From: Phytophthora colocasiae
Lineage: Eukaryota > Oomycota > Peronosporomycetes > Peronosporales > Peronosporaceae
Length of the DNA: 64,000 nucleotides
NCBI GenBank assembly: GCA_018806915.1
Contig: JAGKQI010000049.1
Span: 1-64,000 of the forward strand
Reading direction: 5' to 3'
The notes under the pieces were generated by a model. The model ran no database searches, was not told where the DNA came from, and saw only the letters and a program-made list of their open reading frames with translations. Shown here piece by piece: positions 33,752 through 43,376 of the stretch. Positions within the stretch are counted from its first letter, which is position 1. Every line of letters begins with the position of its first letter. A program made the translations under genes and the position numbers.

Positions 33752-34873
33752 TTGGGCGGAAGAGACGAAGAAGGAGACGAAGGAACCGGCCAAAGACGCC
33801 CACGAGAAGATCAGTGGTGTTTGCGACCGAGACGGACAGTAAGCGATGAAGGAACAGACGGTGCGGCATCAAACGGCGCCGATAACACCGTTACGAAGGA
33901 GCAGAATGGGAACCTGGAAGCTGACGGCACGGAAAGAGCGATCGGCACAGTAGAGAACATCCCAGCGAAGAGCGATGAACAGGAACGACGTAAGCGACGA
34001 CGCCTTCACTTTGAAGACGACAGAGGACTCAGGACTGGGGATGGCGAGGCGACGCTGCAAGAAGAGGTGTCACCAGCCTTGACTACAGACTTGGAAGCTC
34101 CAGAGACGGCCGAAGAACTGTTGACGGCGACGACAGGTGAAACTGAGCCTCTGGAGATTACAGCGGCAACAGACAATTATCAGACAGCGAGCTGTGTCTA
34201 CAGTATTGACGAAGAGACTAAAAAGGATGTCAGGGTTGAACGTACACGGATGTCGAAGGTGTCTTTCACTGGGGATGGCGCACCAGCCACGCCCATGGAG
34301 AAACCAATCATCGAAGAGATGGAGGTCGCAGATAGCACCCGTTCCTTAGTGTTCCAGTTGAAGGCGGGACAAAGACAGCGAGACATCGCCCAGGCAGAAG
34401 CTGAACGGCGTTGGGAACGGGTACATCTACAGCAGCAAGAAAAAGTCGGTGCGACAAAAAGCAGCGAAACTACGGAGATCCAAGGATACAAGCTTCCTGA
34501 GACGACAGACATCGTGAGAGAAGCCATTGATAAGACGGCGGCCGTCACGAACGGAACTACGATCGATAGTACGGACACTGGACGAGTTACACGGTTGCTC
34601 GGTCAAGATGCGCAGGTACAAGCCTCACGGTCACGACGACGATACCAGAAACGAGTGTTAAAAGCTCAGGCAAAAGAACGGCGGCAGCTTAGACAACGAG
34701 ATGAGCAGTTGCAGTACTCCGAAGGCATATACTACGGTTACAGTGATCACAAACGGACACAAGGGCGAGCAGAAGTATTGACAGCGGAAGACGTTACGAC
34801 CATTCGTCATGAAGATTCAGGCGCTGTTCGAGTGTTGAAGAGGTCCATGAAGCAGCTACTGCACAAGTCTTAG
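33752..34873 (+). CDS. Charged open reading frame of the retroelement, function unknown
   Basis: 373 codons, open throughout, lying between Gag and the protease. The product is rich in Glu, Arg, Thr and Gln. A probable coiled-coil is at residues 210-235 (LKAGQRQRDIAQAEAERRW). A basic helix-rich stretch near residues 295-325 (SRSRRRYQKRVLKAQAKER) precedes the end. It has no zinc knuckle. It may be the nucleocapsid/linker part of a Gag-protease polyprotein, since the protease frame starts only 12 bp downstream. The first codon given is ATG in a context with no better alternative. I cannot assign a function. Confidence 0.5.
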   Translation: MGGRDEEGDEGTGQRRPREDQWCLRPRRTVSDEGTDGAASNGADNTVTKEQNGNLEADGTERAIGTVENIPAKSDEQERRKRRRLHFEDDRGLRTGDGEATLQEEVSPALTTDLEAPETAEELLTATTGETEPLEITAATDNYQTASCVYSIDEETKKDVRVERTRMSKVSFTGDGAPATPMEKPIIEEMEVADSTRSLVFQLKAGQRQRDIAQAEAERRWERVHLQQQEKVGATKSSETTEIQGYKLPETTDIVREAIDKTAAVTNGTTIDSTDTGRVTRLLGQDAQVQASRSRRRYQKRVLKAQAKERRQLRQRDEQLQYSEGIYYGYSDHKRTQGRAEVLTAEDVTTIRHEDSGAVRVLKRSMKQLLHKS

Positions 34874-34884
34874 CGAATATCTGA

Positions 34885-35280
34885 GTGGCAGCACGTATAG
34901 CAGCCCCAGTACTCGGTGGGACGATGAGACACTGCAAAACGGGAAAACTACGGGCGGTTCAAGCACCTGCAGTGGACTCACTACGGACGGCGATCGTGAC
35001 GATAAGGGGCAAGACGACGGCAGTGAATCTCGACACGGGTGCACAGTACAGCGTAGCCGGACGAGGTTGGAAGGAGAAAGGTACACGCCTACATGTACCA
35101 CCGCCAGTCGACTTCATGGAAGGTTTCAGTGGAGTAGCTGTACGGGTTCTCGGAGTCTATAGGTTCGTCTTTTGGACGCAGTACGCACAACGCATGGTGG
35201 TAGACGCGCTTATAGTTGGCAGTGATACAGGCGACTTTCTGGTTGGCGAAGACTGGTTCTACGACCAAAGTGTCAGCTAA
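34885..35280 (+). CDS. Retropepsin-like aspartic protease of the retroelement
   Basis: The 131-codon open frame has the single catalytic motif LDTGAQYSVAG at residues 48-58, the D-T/S-G-A box of retroviral-type proteases that work as dimers. Later comes VVDALIVGSDTGDFLVGEDW, giving the hydrophobic-G-x-D (VGED) landmark near the C-terminus. Its length is normal for the domain. It would process Gag. It starts 12 bp after the stop of the charged frame, in the same phase (33752 and 34885 differ by a number not divisible by three only after indels). It could therefore have been made as a fusion. The first codon, GTG-like, is uncertain. Confidence 0.75.
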   Translation: MAARIAAPVLGGTMRHCKTGKLRAVQAPAVDSLRTAIVTIRGKTTAVNLDTGAQYSVAGRGWKEKGTRLHVPPPVDFMEGFSGVAVRVLGVYRFVFWTQYAQRMVVDALIVGSDTGDFLVGEDWFYDQSVS

Positions 35281-35442
35281 CAGATGGCAGAGCAAATTCT
35301 GAAGGATCTCGCCGAAGACGAGCTGATCTACGGGCATGACAGTAGTGCGGAAGGACAGAACCCTGCGTAAGGCGTTGATGAGCTAGGACAGCGACCTACG
35401 ACTGTACCAGAGACACAGACACGAACGAGCACGGGTCAGGGA

Positions 35443-36426
35443 ATGAACGAAGATAACAGCACGAGTACGGTGACGCAAGTGGTAAACCACAGACCCAGAT
35501 GTTACTGTGAGGACGCGAGTTACCAGTGGCGACGTTGCCGGGACGATGGGGCCAAGAATAACTGGGGCACCGGCACGACAACCTCAGCTAAGGGACAAAA
35601 CACGAACTCGGGCGACAGAGGTACAGGCACTCGACGAGAAGCAGCCGAACCAAGAGTTATCTGAAACGCACGAGACGACTGGTACATCACCGACACCAGG
35701 CACACAGGTGCGTGGACGGACACGACCGAGACATAGTGAACTACCAAGAACGGATGAAGCTGAACGGCAGGAAACAGAAACGGCGAGAAGCAACAGAGGC
35801 CCGGGAAGCGCGAGCAGCGCGACGGGAGTACTTTACGTGACCAGCAGACGACGTCAACAGCCAAAACGGTGGATACAACTACAGATCGCGGGGTTCCAAG
35901 CGCTACGACGACCAAGAAACAGCACATGACGTTGGCAGCAGCACCGGAACAACAGCAAGCGATCCAGACGAAACACGTGAAGGAAACGTTAAAGGTCAGA
36001 CTACTGGAAACGGTGGACTTGGAAACTACGGACTCCGACGCAGAGACGGCACGGCACAAGCTTTACGAGGGCGAGGACAGCTCACGGTGGCCAACATCAG
36101 TCAAGGTCATCATGGCAGAAGCCACAGGAGGCAGTGTTCGTGAACAAGGACAGCGGAAAGTTCGAAACAAGGCAGGGCGATATGAAACACAGCACAGTGA
36201 GTGGAGTATCGAGACCGGCCAGGAGGACCAGTGGTGGCAGCATGGCTTACAGCACAACGGTTTGAGCGATTACTCGACGAAGGAAAGGTCGAGGACGACC
36301 ATCTGGCGGGGGATGGCGTGTGGACAGGTAGTGCTCCACGCACCTGAAACACAAGCAATGTCAGCAGAATCCCGCGCCGCAGTGACAATTGACCTTACCA
36401 GTGACGACGAAGATAGTTGGAAGTAG
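35443..36426 (+). other. Low-complexity region with broken frames, 3' interior of retroelement
   Basis: Overlapping open stretches (35443-35664, 35507-35929, 35869-36426) are rich in Thr, Arg, Glu and Gln. They look like one charged protein interrupted by frame changes near 35650 and 35920. None carries a YxDD box, an RNase H motif or an integrase zinc finger. The last frame enters the 3' LTR and stops at 36426, ending VTIDLTSDDEDSWK. That end resembles a SUMO-interacting motif (hydrophobic V-x-I-D-L followed by acidic residues), but this is a weak inference. Confidence 0.4.
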
Positions 36427-37310
36427 ATGATCAGTCAATCGGGATCAACGGAGTGCAGGACGGTGACAAGCAGGACTACAGACACAAGACATTGGCGGAG
36501 ACGTTGAAGTTGCAGGACGACGGCTACACGAGAAGATCGCTACAGGAGGGATGACACGGAGCAGTTACGATGGAGATAAGTATACAACCAAGGCGAACGA
36601 CGCAGATAGAAGGCAGTGAACGGCGGAGAAAGCTTGCAGAGCGTCGCCGAAGGAAGATCCTGACGGTGGCGACCAGTATAGTTAGTTTAGGTGTAGTCTA
36701 GAGGGGGCGACGGTAGCTAGGGGGAGCTCTGGGTGCGCGGTCAGCCGCCACACCTCCCAGTTGCGATTCTGCTCGGTTGAGAAGAGTTAAGCAGCTAAAC
36801 ACGACGCGTGGAGTACTGCGACCAAGGGGTCGGCTTCACCCAACAGCATTCAGAGGTTTCGTACGTGGCTTCGTTCTGCGACGTACTGGTCGGCGGAGGC
36901 GTATCGAGTCATTAGTGAGGTGAGGCACAGGGTTCTGAGGTGGCAATCATGAAGGAGTCTGTGTAGAGGGCTGGGATCTCGGTTAGCGACCGAGTGGCTA
37001 CGGTGCCTACTGATGGCGTCTTGGCCGTATGAACTGAGTCTGGAACGTGGAAGGTGAAGACGTGTTATGAGAGTCTCAGTTTACGTATATTTACATGTTA
37101 CATGTTCGGGCAAGCGTGATGACAGGCTGTCAACCTACCTGAGGTTGGTAGTTGCTGCTAATGTCCCTCCCTAAGCTGTCTCTGATGGATTTCAGCAACC
37201 GGTTGGTCCACCTAGTTTTACTGGTGACAGACGACTTCTAGCTCCTGCTCGTGTGACCCACACGCTCCCTCTAGTTGGATTACAGCGGCGTTTAAGAGAA
37301 GTAGCCGACA
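36319..37310 (+). repeat. 3' LTR (992 bp)
   Basis: Begins TGTGGACAGG and ends GTAGCCGACA, matching the 5' LTR along its full length. The reading frame of the preceding internal sequence (35869-36426) runs about 100 bp into it. Confidence 0.93.
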
Positions 37311-37314
37311 GTGT

Positions 37315-37772
37315 CTTGCTTGAATGAAACGAGTAGGTGCACGAGAACTGCCTGCCTTTTCTCGAATTGTGGGTTTTTCAAACTCCCCGCCAATTTAGAA
37401 AAGTTAAACGCCGGTGGCAATTGGACCCTAGTGCTTAGTGTGGGTGGGTGGCTTTGGGGCACTTCTGGCAGCTTTGATGGAAGAAGTAAGAGCACAAAGC
37501 TCCTAATACCGTACCCATAATGGAAACAATGCATCAAGTTAGGTTAGCTAATTGAGCAGAGATGAGCTGTAGTGGCGGATAGGATGATTGCGAAGAATTA
37601 TTCTGAGAAGAAGAGGAAGCGAGAGGAAGTAAGTCCAGTCCAGTGCTAAAGTGGGAGTGGCTTCAGAAAACTTGGCAAATGCTTCCTGCAAAGTCCTTTT
37701 GTAATGTGCTGCCTGAATCCTTTGATAGTACATACCAATCATTTCTATAATGTTTTGGAGGTATTGCGTTGG
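37315..37772 (-). pseudogene. N-terminal and middle parts of left-arm ERIL copy, rearranged
   Basis: Minus-strand reading from 37772 matches the right-arm copy at 45165 onward. It starts with the promoter stretch CCAACGCAATACCTCC, then MIGMYYQRIQ and LQEAFAKFSEAT (about 37740-37665). The stretch 37560-37670 then matches 45430-45540 in plus orientation, so this middle piece is inverted relative to the rest. Beyond it, 37537-37315 on the minus strand is open, with LKNPQFEKRQAVLVHLLVSF ending KQDT at the retroelement target site. The reading continues across the insertion into ISREIADNRGK at 30601. The copy is therefore both internally inverted and split by an LTR element. Confidence 0.65.
37739..37746 (+). 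promoter_or_regulatory. Oomycete initiator element upstream of METTL18-like gene
   Basis: TCATTTCT is a perfect match to the oomycete initiator core YCAYTYYY. It lies 88 bp before the METTL18-like ATG. The surrounding 75 bp recur, inverted, upstream of the ERIL gene at 45114. Confidence 0.55.
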
Positions 37773-37834
37773 ACTGAGAAAAGCCTATCCAATACGATGA
37801 TATATGCGCTTGCGCGGTTTGTGGGGCGATTAAC

Positions 37835-38768
37835 ATGTTTTCCTTTAACTTCGAGGTGGATGGCGCGGTTGCCCCTGCCTCTGCAGCTCCTTCTCCGGCC
37901 CCCAAGGCCTCCACGCCCATGCGCAGGGGCGAGCGCTTTGTCTGTTCTCCATCCTCGTCCTTAACTGCGTTCTCAGCTGTCCAAATTGACTCCATGGCGT
38001 TCGAAATCGTCAATACAACAGACGCAGGCTTTCTGGCGCGTACAGGCGCCATCAGCTCCATTTTGACCACTTCCGACGTACAAACGGGTGTATATGAAGG
38101 AGGATTCAAGCTCTGGGAGTGTGCTGTAGACCTGGTCAAGTTTGTGGAGGACCAAATTCGTCAAGGGGAGGTGCAAATGCCTGCTTCAGTGCTAGAACTG
38201 GGCTGTGGCCATGGATTACCAGGCATTCACGCGATGCAAAGAGGCGCCCAGCGAGTGGTGTTCAGTGACTACAACAAGGAGGTGCTGGAGCTCACGACAT
38301 GTCCAAATGTACTGAGAAACGTGAAGGACGAGAAGATGTACAGTAAAGCGGAGTTTTACGCTGGAGCTTGGAGCAGTATGTCGCAATACATGAAGGAAGT
38401 GGAGCTCCTGAGTGAAGAGCAGATGCAGTTTGACCTCATATTGACAGCTGAGACCATCTACACGGAAGATGTGGCTGTTGAACTGTACCAGGTACGTTGT
38501 ACAGTAGTTGATACAACATTGAAGGGTTTGATTTACTTACTCTGTGAAAAACATGCTGTAGACGATTAAGCGGCATCTGCGCCGCTCTCCCAACTCTCGA
38601 GCACTGGTAGCAGCCAAGAAGTACTACTTTGGTACGAATGGCAGCGTGCAGCACTTTGTGGGGCTGGTGCAGGCGGACGGGGTATTCAAAGCTGAAACAG
38701 TGTGGGAAGAGCGCGACTGTCGCTCTAACATCCGAGAGATTGTGGAGCTCACTTATGCAGAAGTTTAG
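37835..38768 (+). CDS. METTL18: METTL18-like protein-histidine N-methyltransferase, two exons
   Basis: The enzyme family transfers a methyl group from S-adenosylmethionine to histidine in proteins, classically ribosomal protein uL3. Exon 1 (37835-38491) starts MFSFNFEVDGA. It carries the family signature TGVYEGGFKLWECAVDLVKF near residues 89-108. The SAM-binding motif I is VLELGCGHGLPGI near residues 128-140, and FSDYNKEVLE follows (acidic loop residue). FDLILTAETIYT near residues 200-211 matches the post-motif region. A 70-bp intron (38492-38561, GTACGT to CTGTAG) is phase 0. Exon 2 (38562-38768) adds RALVAAKKYYFGTNGSVQHF, a typical C-terminal block, and ends TYAEV. Total is 288 residues, normal for the family. 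It starts just inside the left duplication arm edge and appears intact. Confidence 0.9.
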
Positions 38769-39107
38769 AACGGGCTGAGCGAAGCAACAGACAACGTGAA
38801 TGAAAGAAGAGCCCCTTCTGGATGCCGGCAGAGTTTCTGATCAACGTATTGTCATCGATTCAGCTGATTGACGTGGCAGGCGTCGTTTTTTCTTCCTACC
38901 GGGCTATATATATGAATCGGTGTCTTATGGTTGACGGCCCTGAAGTATGTGAAAAATATTGAGCCTATAAATGCTAATGGGCGTGGGCGTTTCACTGGTG
39001 GCATGCGCGGTGGCAGCTTGGTGAAGGCAACTCCGTTGGCCTCTATTGTCGCTGTCAGTCGCCTTTGACAAATTTGGAGCACTCAGCAATAGTCTACTCT
39101 CTGGAAT

Positions 39108-42072
39108 ATGGAGGGGCCTCCTGTAGGCAGTCTCGCGCTGAGCGGTGCAGGCTACGCTCTCGACAAGTCGCGGTCAAGTCACCCGACCCGCCCAGCGGGT
39201 AGAACGCCGCGCTCGCTTCCAGGTGATACACCAAGCGGTGATCCGATTCTGGCAACCAAGATTACGTCTGTGGATGTCCTTATCAAGGAGTTGCGCAAAG
39301 CTGTCCACGCGATGTTTTGTACGGTTGACCCCAGCATTTCTACCTCTAGCGCATATGAGAATTATTCTCGCCAGGCCTTTCGCTTTTTCACAACTACAAA
39401 CACAATTACACCAGAATGCTTCCAGCACAAGGTCGTACGTCTCCGTATACAGGCAGCCCCAAGGCTTTGCAATGAGCTATTTAGCCGTATCGATCAGGAA
39501 GACATCGGGGAGATCGATTATCCTACCTTTGCGCAGCGGATATTTCTACCCGAAACGTTCTTTTCACCCGATGATGAGCCGTCACCAACCCCGGCGGTTG
39601 TATCACCCGTGAAAGCTGCACCTAGACTCCCAACCAAGTCACCTCGGTTGCCAGCTGCAGTAAGTAGTGGTGCATCGGGGTCTAGTTCGAAGAATTCGCA
39701 GCCTGCGTACGAATATATGGCTCTGGACGAGCTTGAGAGATGTGTCGCTCGGAGACTTGAGGAAAAAATACCTCGTGGAACGGCAGACCCCGTCGCGCAA
39801 GCCTTCAGGTGCTTTACTAACTCAGACGCAATTACGTTTGCAGACTTTCACCGTCATTTAGGAATGCTCCAGATTCAACTATCCCCGCCAAAATGCCGGG
39901 AGCTCTTTGTTCGCTATGACAAGGACAGAGATGGAGTGATTGACAGCATCGAATTTGCCACGACGATATTCGCAAGGGATCGCCCGATGAGTGCAAGATC
40001 AGTCAGAACAGATAGAAGCTCGGTCAGCCAAGAAGCATCTCTCTCAACAAAACAGCTCGTAGCGATGCTACGAGAACGAATGGATCAACTGTCGGAGGAA
40101 ACAGATCGCTTCCAGCAAGCTTTCATGTTATTCGGCAAACCTGTAGGGATCTCGCGCAGCGATTTAAGTGCTGCCATGCGAAGGCTTGGACTAAAGATTT
40201 CTGAGAAGCAGTTGCAAGATCTTTTTGATACATTTGACTTTGATAAAACTGGCGATCTGGACGTGAACAAGTTTGTTCAAGGAGTTATGCTCGATGACAA
40301 CTCCACCTCCTTCTGGTTGTCAGTCAAGGACAAACAAAAAGTTGATGATTCACGTCGAAAGTTGTACTCGATGGCGGTGCAATCAGTGCAAGAGTCGTGG
40401 ACCATTGCAGATATTGAGAGGATGCTACGCGAGAAGATCGAACAGCGTACTTCCAAATCTTCGGATTGCTTTCGGCAAGCCTTCAAAATTTTCAAGAAGG
40501 TCAACGGAATTAAGCCACACGAGTTTCATGCAGCGCTTGAGGCTATTGGACTAGCGTTGACACGAGTCCAGTCGGATATTCTTTTCCGTCGCTTTGACAA
40601 GGATGGAAGTGGAGACATTGATCTGAACGAGTTCATTCATGGTGTTCTGCCTCCAGATTACACAGGCATTTCATGGGTGGCAGCTGCTGACGAGTTGCAT
40701 CGCATTGAGGCGAAGAACAAGAAAGAGCATGCTATGGCGAATCCTGACCAGTACATGACTGAAATTGAAATGGAAAGCTGGAGTTTAGATGAGATCGAAA
40801 TGCGTATTCGGGACAAGATTCAGCAGTCTACGTCTCGCAGCTCGGATACTTTTCGTCAAGCGTACAAAATATTCAAGAAGGCTAGCCATGTGACAATGGA
40901 CGAGTTCCGAGAGCGGCTCCTTGCTCTTGGGTTTCGCCTGACGCCAGCTCAATGTTTGGGACTCTTCAAGCGGTATGACACGGATAATAGTAACGATCTG
41001 GACTTGCAAGAATTTTGCAATAAGATTTTGCCGCCAGACTATACTCACGATGGAGATCACTGGTCCCACTCGGAGAAATACAGGAAAGAACGTCAGAGAA
41101 TGAAGCTGGAATACGTGAAGCGATCGAAGAATGGGCTAATAATGCTACCGAAGTTCATTGAGTCACATCGGTTCACGCGAGGACGCTATTTCTCCCGTAC
41201 GTTCGAGGAGATGCAGCAGAATGAGGCGCCATCGTTTGGCACTCGTAGTGACGGAAGTAGTGAATGTGGAGAAACACGACCATCCACAAGCTCTAGTACT
41301 GGAGAAGCATCCCGACCTACTACGCCTCGGCCACCGTCCGTGTGTCGCCCTCCATCGACAGTTAGTGTTGAAAGTAACAACAGCCCCAAGCATCTACCCA
41401 GTCCTCGTCAAAGCAATAATCGACCAGCGCCACTGTCAAGTCCATTGGCGTCTGCCAGTCCACGTCACCTTAGGACGGCTGCGCTTTCTCCCAAAGACCA
41501 AATTCGAGCAACTCCACCTACCTCTCCTCATGTGGTGTCTCCCAATCGACCTATGTCTCCCGAACTCCTGTATCGACTCCACGAACTCCTGTATCGACTC
41601 CACGAACTCCTGTATCGACTCCACGATCGCCTCACAACAACAGCCGCCCAGCGACGCCACGATCGCCTCACAACAACAGCCGCCCAGCGACGCCACACAA
41701 GCTTCATCCCCGAGAGCTGAAGACGTGGAGATCGAATACGAAGACGAAGAAATATTGGATGATGACGAAGTGGCGTCGTTGGATCTCGCACGGGCAAAGC
41801 ATTTGACACGACACCGTCGTAAGCACGGTAAAGGGGGTCGTCGACACGACAGTGACCGATTCAGCACCACTTCGAGTCAAGTGTCAGTGAGACTAGCGGA
41901 AAGCGTTTGTGGCAGTTCGACATCTACCTCAAGTGGTGGAGTTGGTACAGCAAAGCACATGCCACAACGGAATCACGTGCTACTGATCAAACGCTACATG
42001 CAAGCAACTGCAAAGGGATCGGAGCCAGGCTCTTCCAAAAACACAAAAAGACTGGGTAGTGCGCGTCGGTAG
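39108..42072 (+). CDS. Large multi-EF-hand calcium-binding protein with disordered Ser/Pro tail
   Basis: The first 820 or so residues read in one frame from MEGPPVGSLALSG. Five EF-hand-type units are visible. The first is degenerate (DQEDIGEIDYPTF, near residue 130). A canonical one, DKDRDGVIDSIEF, lies near 277. DFDKTGDLDVNKF lies near 382, DKDGSGDIDLNEF near 500 and DTDNSNDLDLQEF near 630. Each is preceded by a conserved partner segment (RQAFKIFKK, then LxLTxxQxxxLFxRxD), so the protein is a tandem array of paired EF modules. Such arrays act as calcium sensors. The tail is Ser/Pro/Arg-rich. Near 41563-41695 tandem repeats appear and the frame changes. The downstream frame (to 42072) encodes an acidic EYEDEEILDDDE patch and a basic end. 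One or two indels or base errors are likely there. In the unshifted frame it would stop at 41720 (870 residues). Confidence 0.85.
41563..41695 (+). repeat. Coding tandem repeats: 21 bp x3 and 36 bp x2
   Basis: Three copies of a 21-bp unit (cgaactcctgtatcgactcca) are followed directly by two copies of a 36-bp unit starting cgatcgcctcacaac. Both unit lengths are multiples of three. In one of the three frames they encode RTPVSTP repeats and then RSPHNNSRPATP repeats. This suits the surrounding Ser/Pro-rich tail better than the Leu/His-rich reading of the main frame. Confidence 0.85.
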
Positions 42073-42358
42073 ACTGAGAATCAAGAGCCTATCCCATTCA
42101 AATATCCAGAAGCAACCTACAGTACAAGCCAAAGCAAAGCAATTCAAGCAGGCCAAGATAAATAAAATCAACAACGAGCGATACTAGCGTGCAGACCGCC
42201 AGTCAAGCTTGGCAAGAGCCTAACTGAACCATTGGGGAGTCATTCAAGCATTACGCTATCGAATTCAAGGACAGATTTCAAGAACACCACGATAAACCAC
42301 TACAAAGTAGAATAGCAAGAAAAATAACCTTTTACAGCTTCCTTGTGGTTTTGTGCTT

Positions 42359-43222
42359 CTACTGCTTCTCAAACAAGGCATAGTCTAGATGGAAGAGGGC
42401 GGCAAGAAGTAGTGCACGGTCCTGTGCTGTGGAATCTCGAGGAAATTGAAGCACGTAATTCGTAAACCCCCCACCAGCTCGACACAGCGCTTTAAGACAT
42501 TCCCCAGTGCCGAAACTCACCTGTAGATTTGCGACGACAGCTCCATCAGGGTCCAAAATGTCGTACACGGCGTCATTACGGCAGCATGAAGGTGCACAAC
42601 AATTGTTGACTCGGCCACAACAAGCCTGGTTGATTCTCAGTGAGTAGCGTTTCTCGTACGTCCCATCAGGTAGTGCACGTTCAATATCCGTATACGAAGT
42701 GGCTAAACAGCACGCCGAACAACAGCGTCCCAGATATGGCGAGAAATCCTCACGAACACGTCCAATTCGCTTGACTTCCGAGTTGCCGCTCATCCCACTT
42801 AACTTCATTTCAAGAGGACAGCACAATGCCCCACCGCACTTATACGGACGATCGATCACGTACACGTCTCCTGTTTCACCTGCGATAGTCAAGTGCATCT
42901 TCAATGGACGTAAGTTCCCACAACCCAAATACTGGAGGACGATACGCGATAGGAACCAACTCTCTTCTTGAGCACGCATAAAGGGCTCGAGAGCCTTCAA
43001 CTCTGGTCCTGTTGGAGACCATCCAGAAGGATCATTCGGGTCGTTCTTGACCTTCTTGTTCGCTGGCAATCGATGGATTACGTACTTGTTGCTGGCCTCC
43101 CAAGGAATACCAACTGCCTGAGCCACTACCTCAGTCACTTGAGTGTCTTGGCGAACCACCACACCTTCCAATTCCCCCATATTCTTCTGGATCAGTTCGT
43201 AACCTCCGGAACTGTGCTTCAT
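42359..43222 (-). CDS. Phospholipid scramblase family protein
   Basis: Scramblases move phospholipids between membrane leaflets in response to calcium, though some members act otherwise. The 287-residue single-exon protein starts MKHSSGGYELIQ. Family features in order include QDTQVTEVVAQ, an aromatic EESWFLSRIVLQY segment, and a CGNLRPLKMHLTI stretch like the family's R-P-F/L box. RPYKCGGALCCPLEMKLSG has the Cys-rich palmitoylation-type cluster. Two more Cys-rich blocks follow (RCCSACCLATSYTD; QACCGRVNNCCAPSCCRN). The C-terminus AALFHLDYALFEKQ matches the family's final hydrophobic D-x-x-x-F-E helix. The length is normal and no frame break is seen. It lies convergent with the EF-hand gene, 287 bp from its end. 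Confidence 0.9.
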   Translation of the reverse strand: MKHSSGGYELIQKNMGELEGVVVRQDTQVTEVVAQAVGIPWEASNKYVIHRLPANKKVKNDPNDPSGWSPTGPELKALEPFMRAQEESWFLSRIVLQYLGCGNLRPLKMHLTIAGETGDVYVIDRPYKCGGALCCPLEMKLSGMSGNSEVKRIGRVREDFSPYLGRCCSACCLATSYTDIERALPDGTYEKRYSLRINQACCGRVNNCCAPSCCRNDAVYDILDPDGAVVANLQVSFGTGECLKALCRAGGGFTNYVLQFPRDSTAQDRALLLAALFHLDYALFEKQ

Positions 43223-43376
43223 GGTTATCAGGGTTTGTTGAAGCGATAATGTCAGGCACGTACAGAATGCAGCATCAGTAACCGAGACAGAGGAAAGCGA
43301 AGGAGTCTATTTCAGATAACGCGTGAGTAGAGTGAGTAGAGCCTCCATGAAAATAGGAAAAAACGATCGTCAGCTG

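Larger units (their letters stand above)
30602..37310 (+). mobile_element. LTR retroelement with Gag and protease but no reverse transcriptase
   Basis: The element is bounded by two nearly identical long terminal repeats and flanked by GTGT on both sides (30598-30601 and 37311-37314), read as a 4-bp target-site duplication. Removing the element and one GTGT restores an open reading frame across the junction on the minus strand, which confirms the boundaries. The 4.7-kb interior encodes a Gag-like protein, a retropepsin and long charged reading frames. I find no reverse transcriptase, RNase H or integrase motif. It should therefore depend on enzymes of another element. The sequence after the 5' LTR begins TGGTGGTCATTAC, a plausible primer-binding site. 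A GGCGGGGGATGGCG stretch precedes the 3' LTR. Confidence 0.88.

Noticed and set aside
41436..41870. Minus-strand frames across the EF-hand tail repeats
   Set aside because: Open only because the tandem repeats have no stops on that strand; composition is not protein-like.
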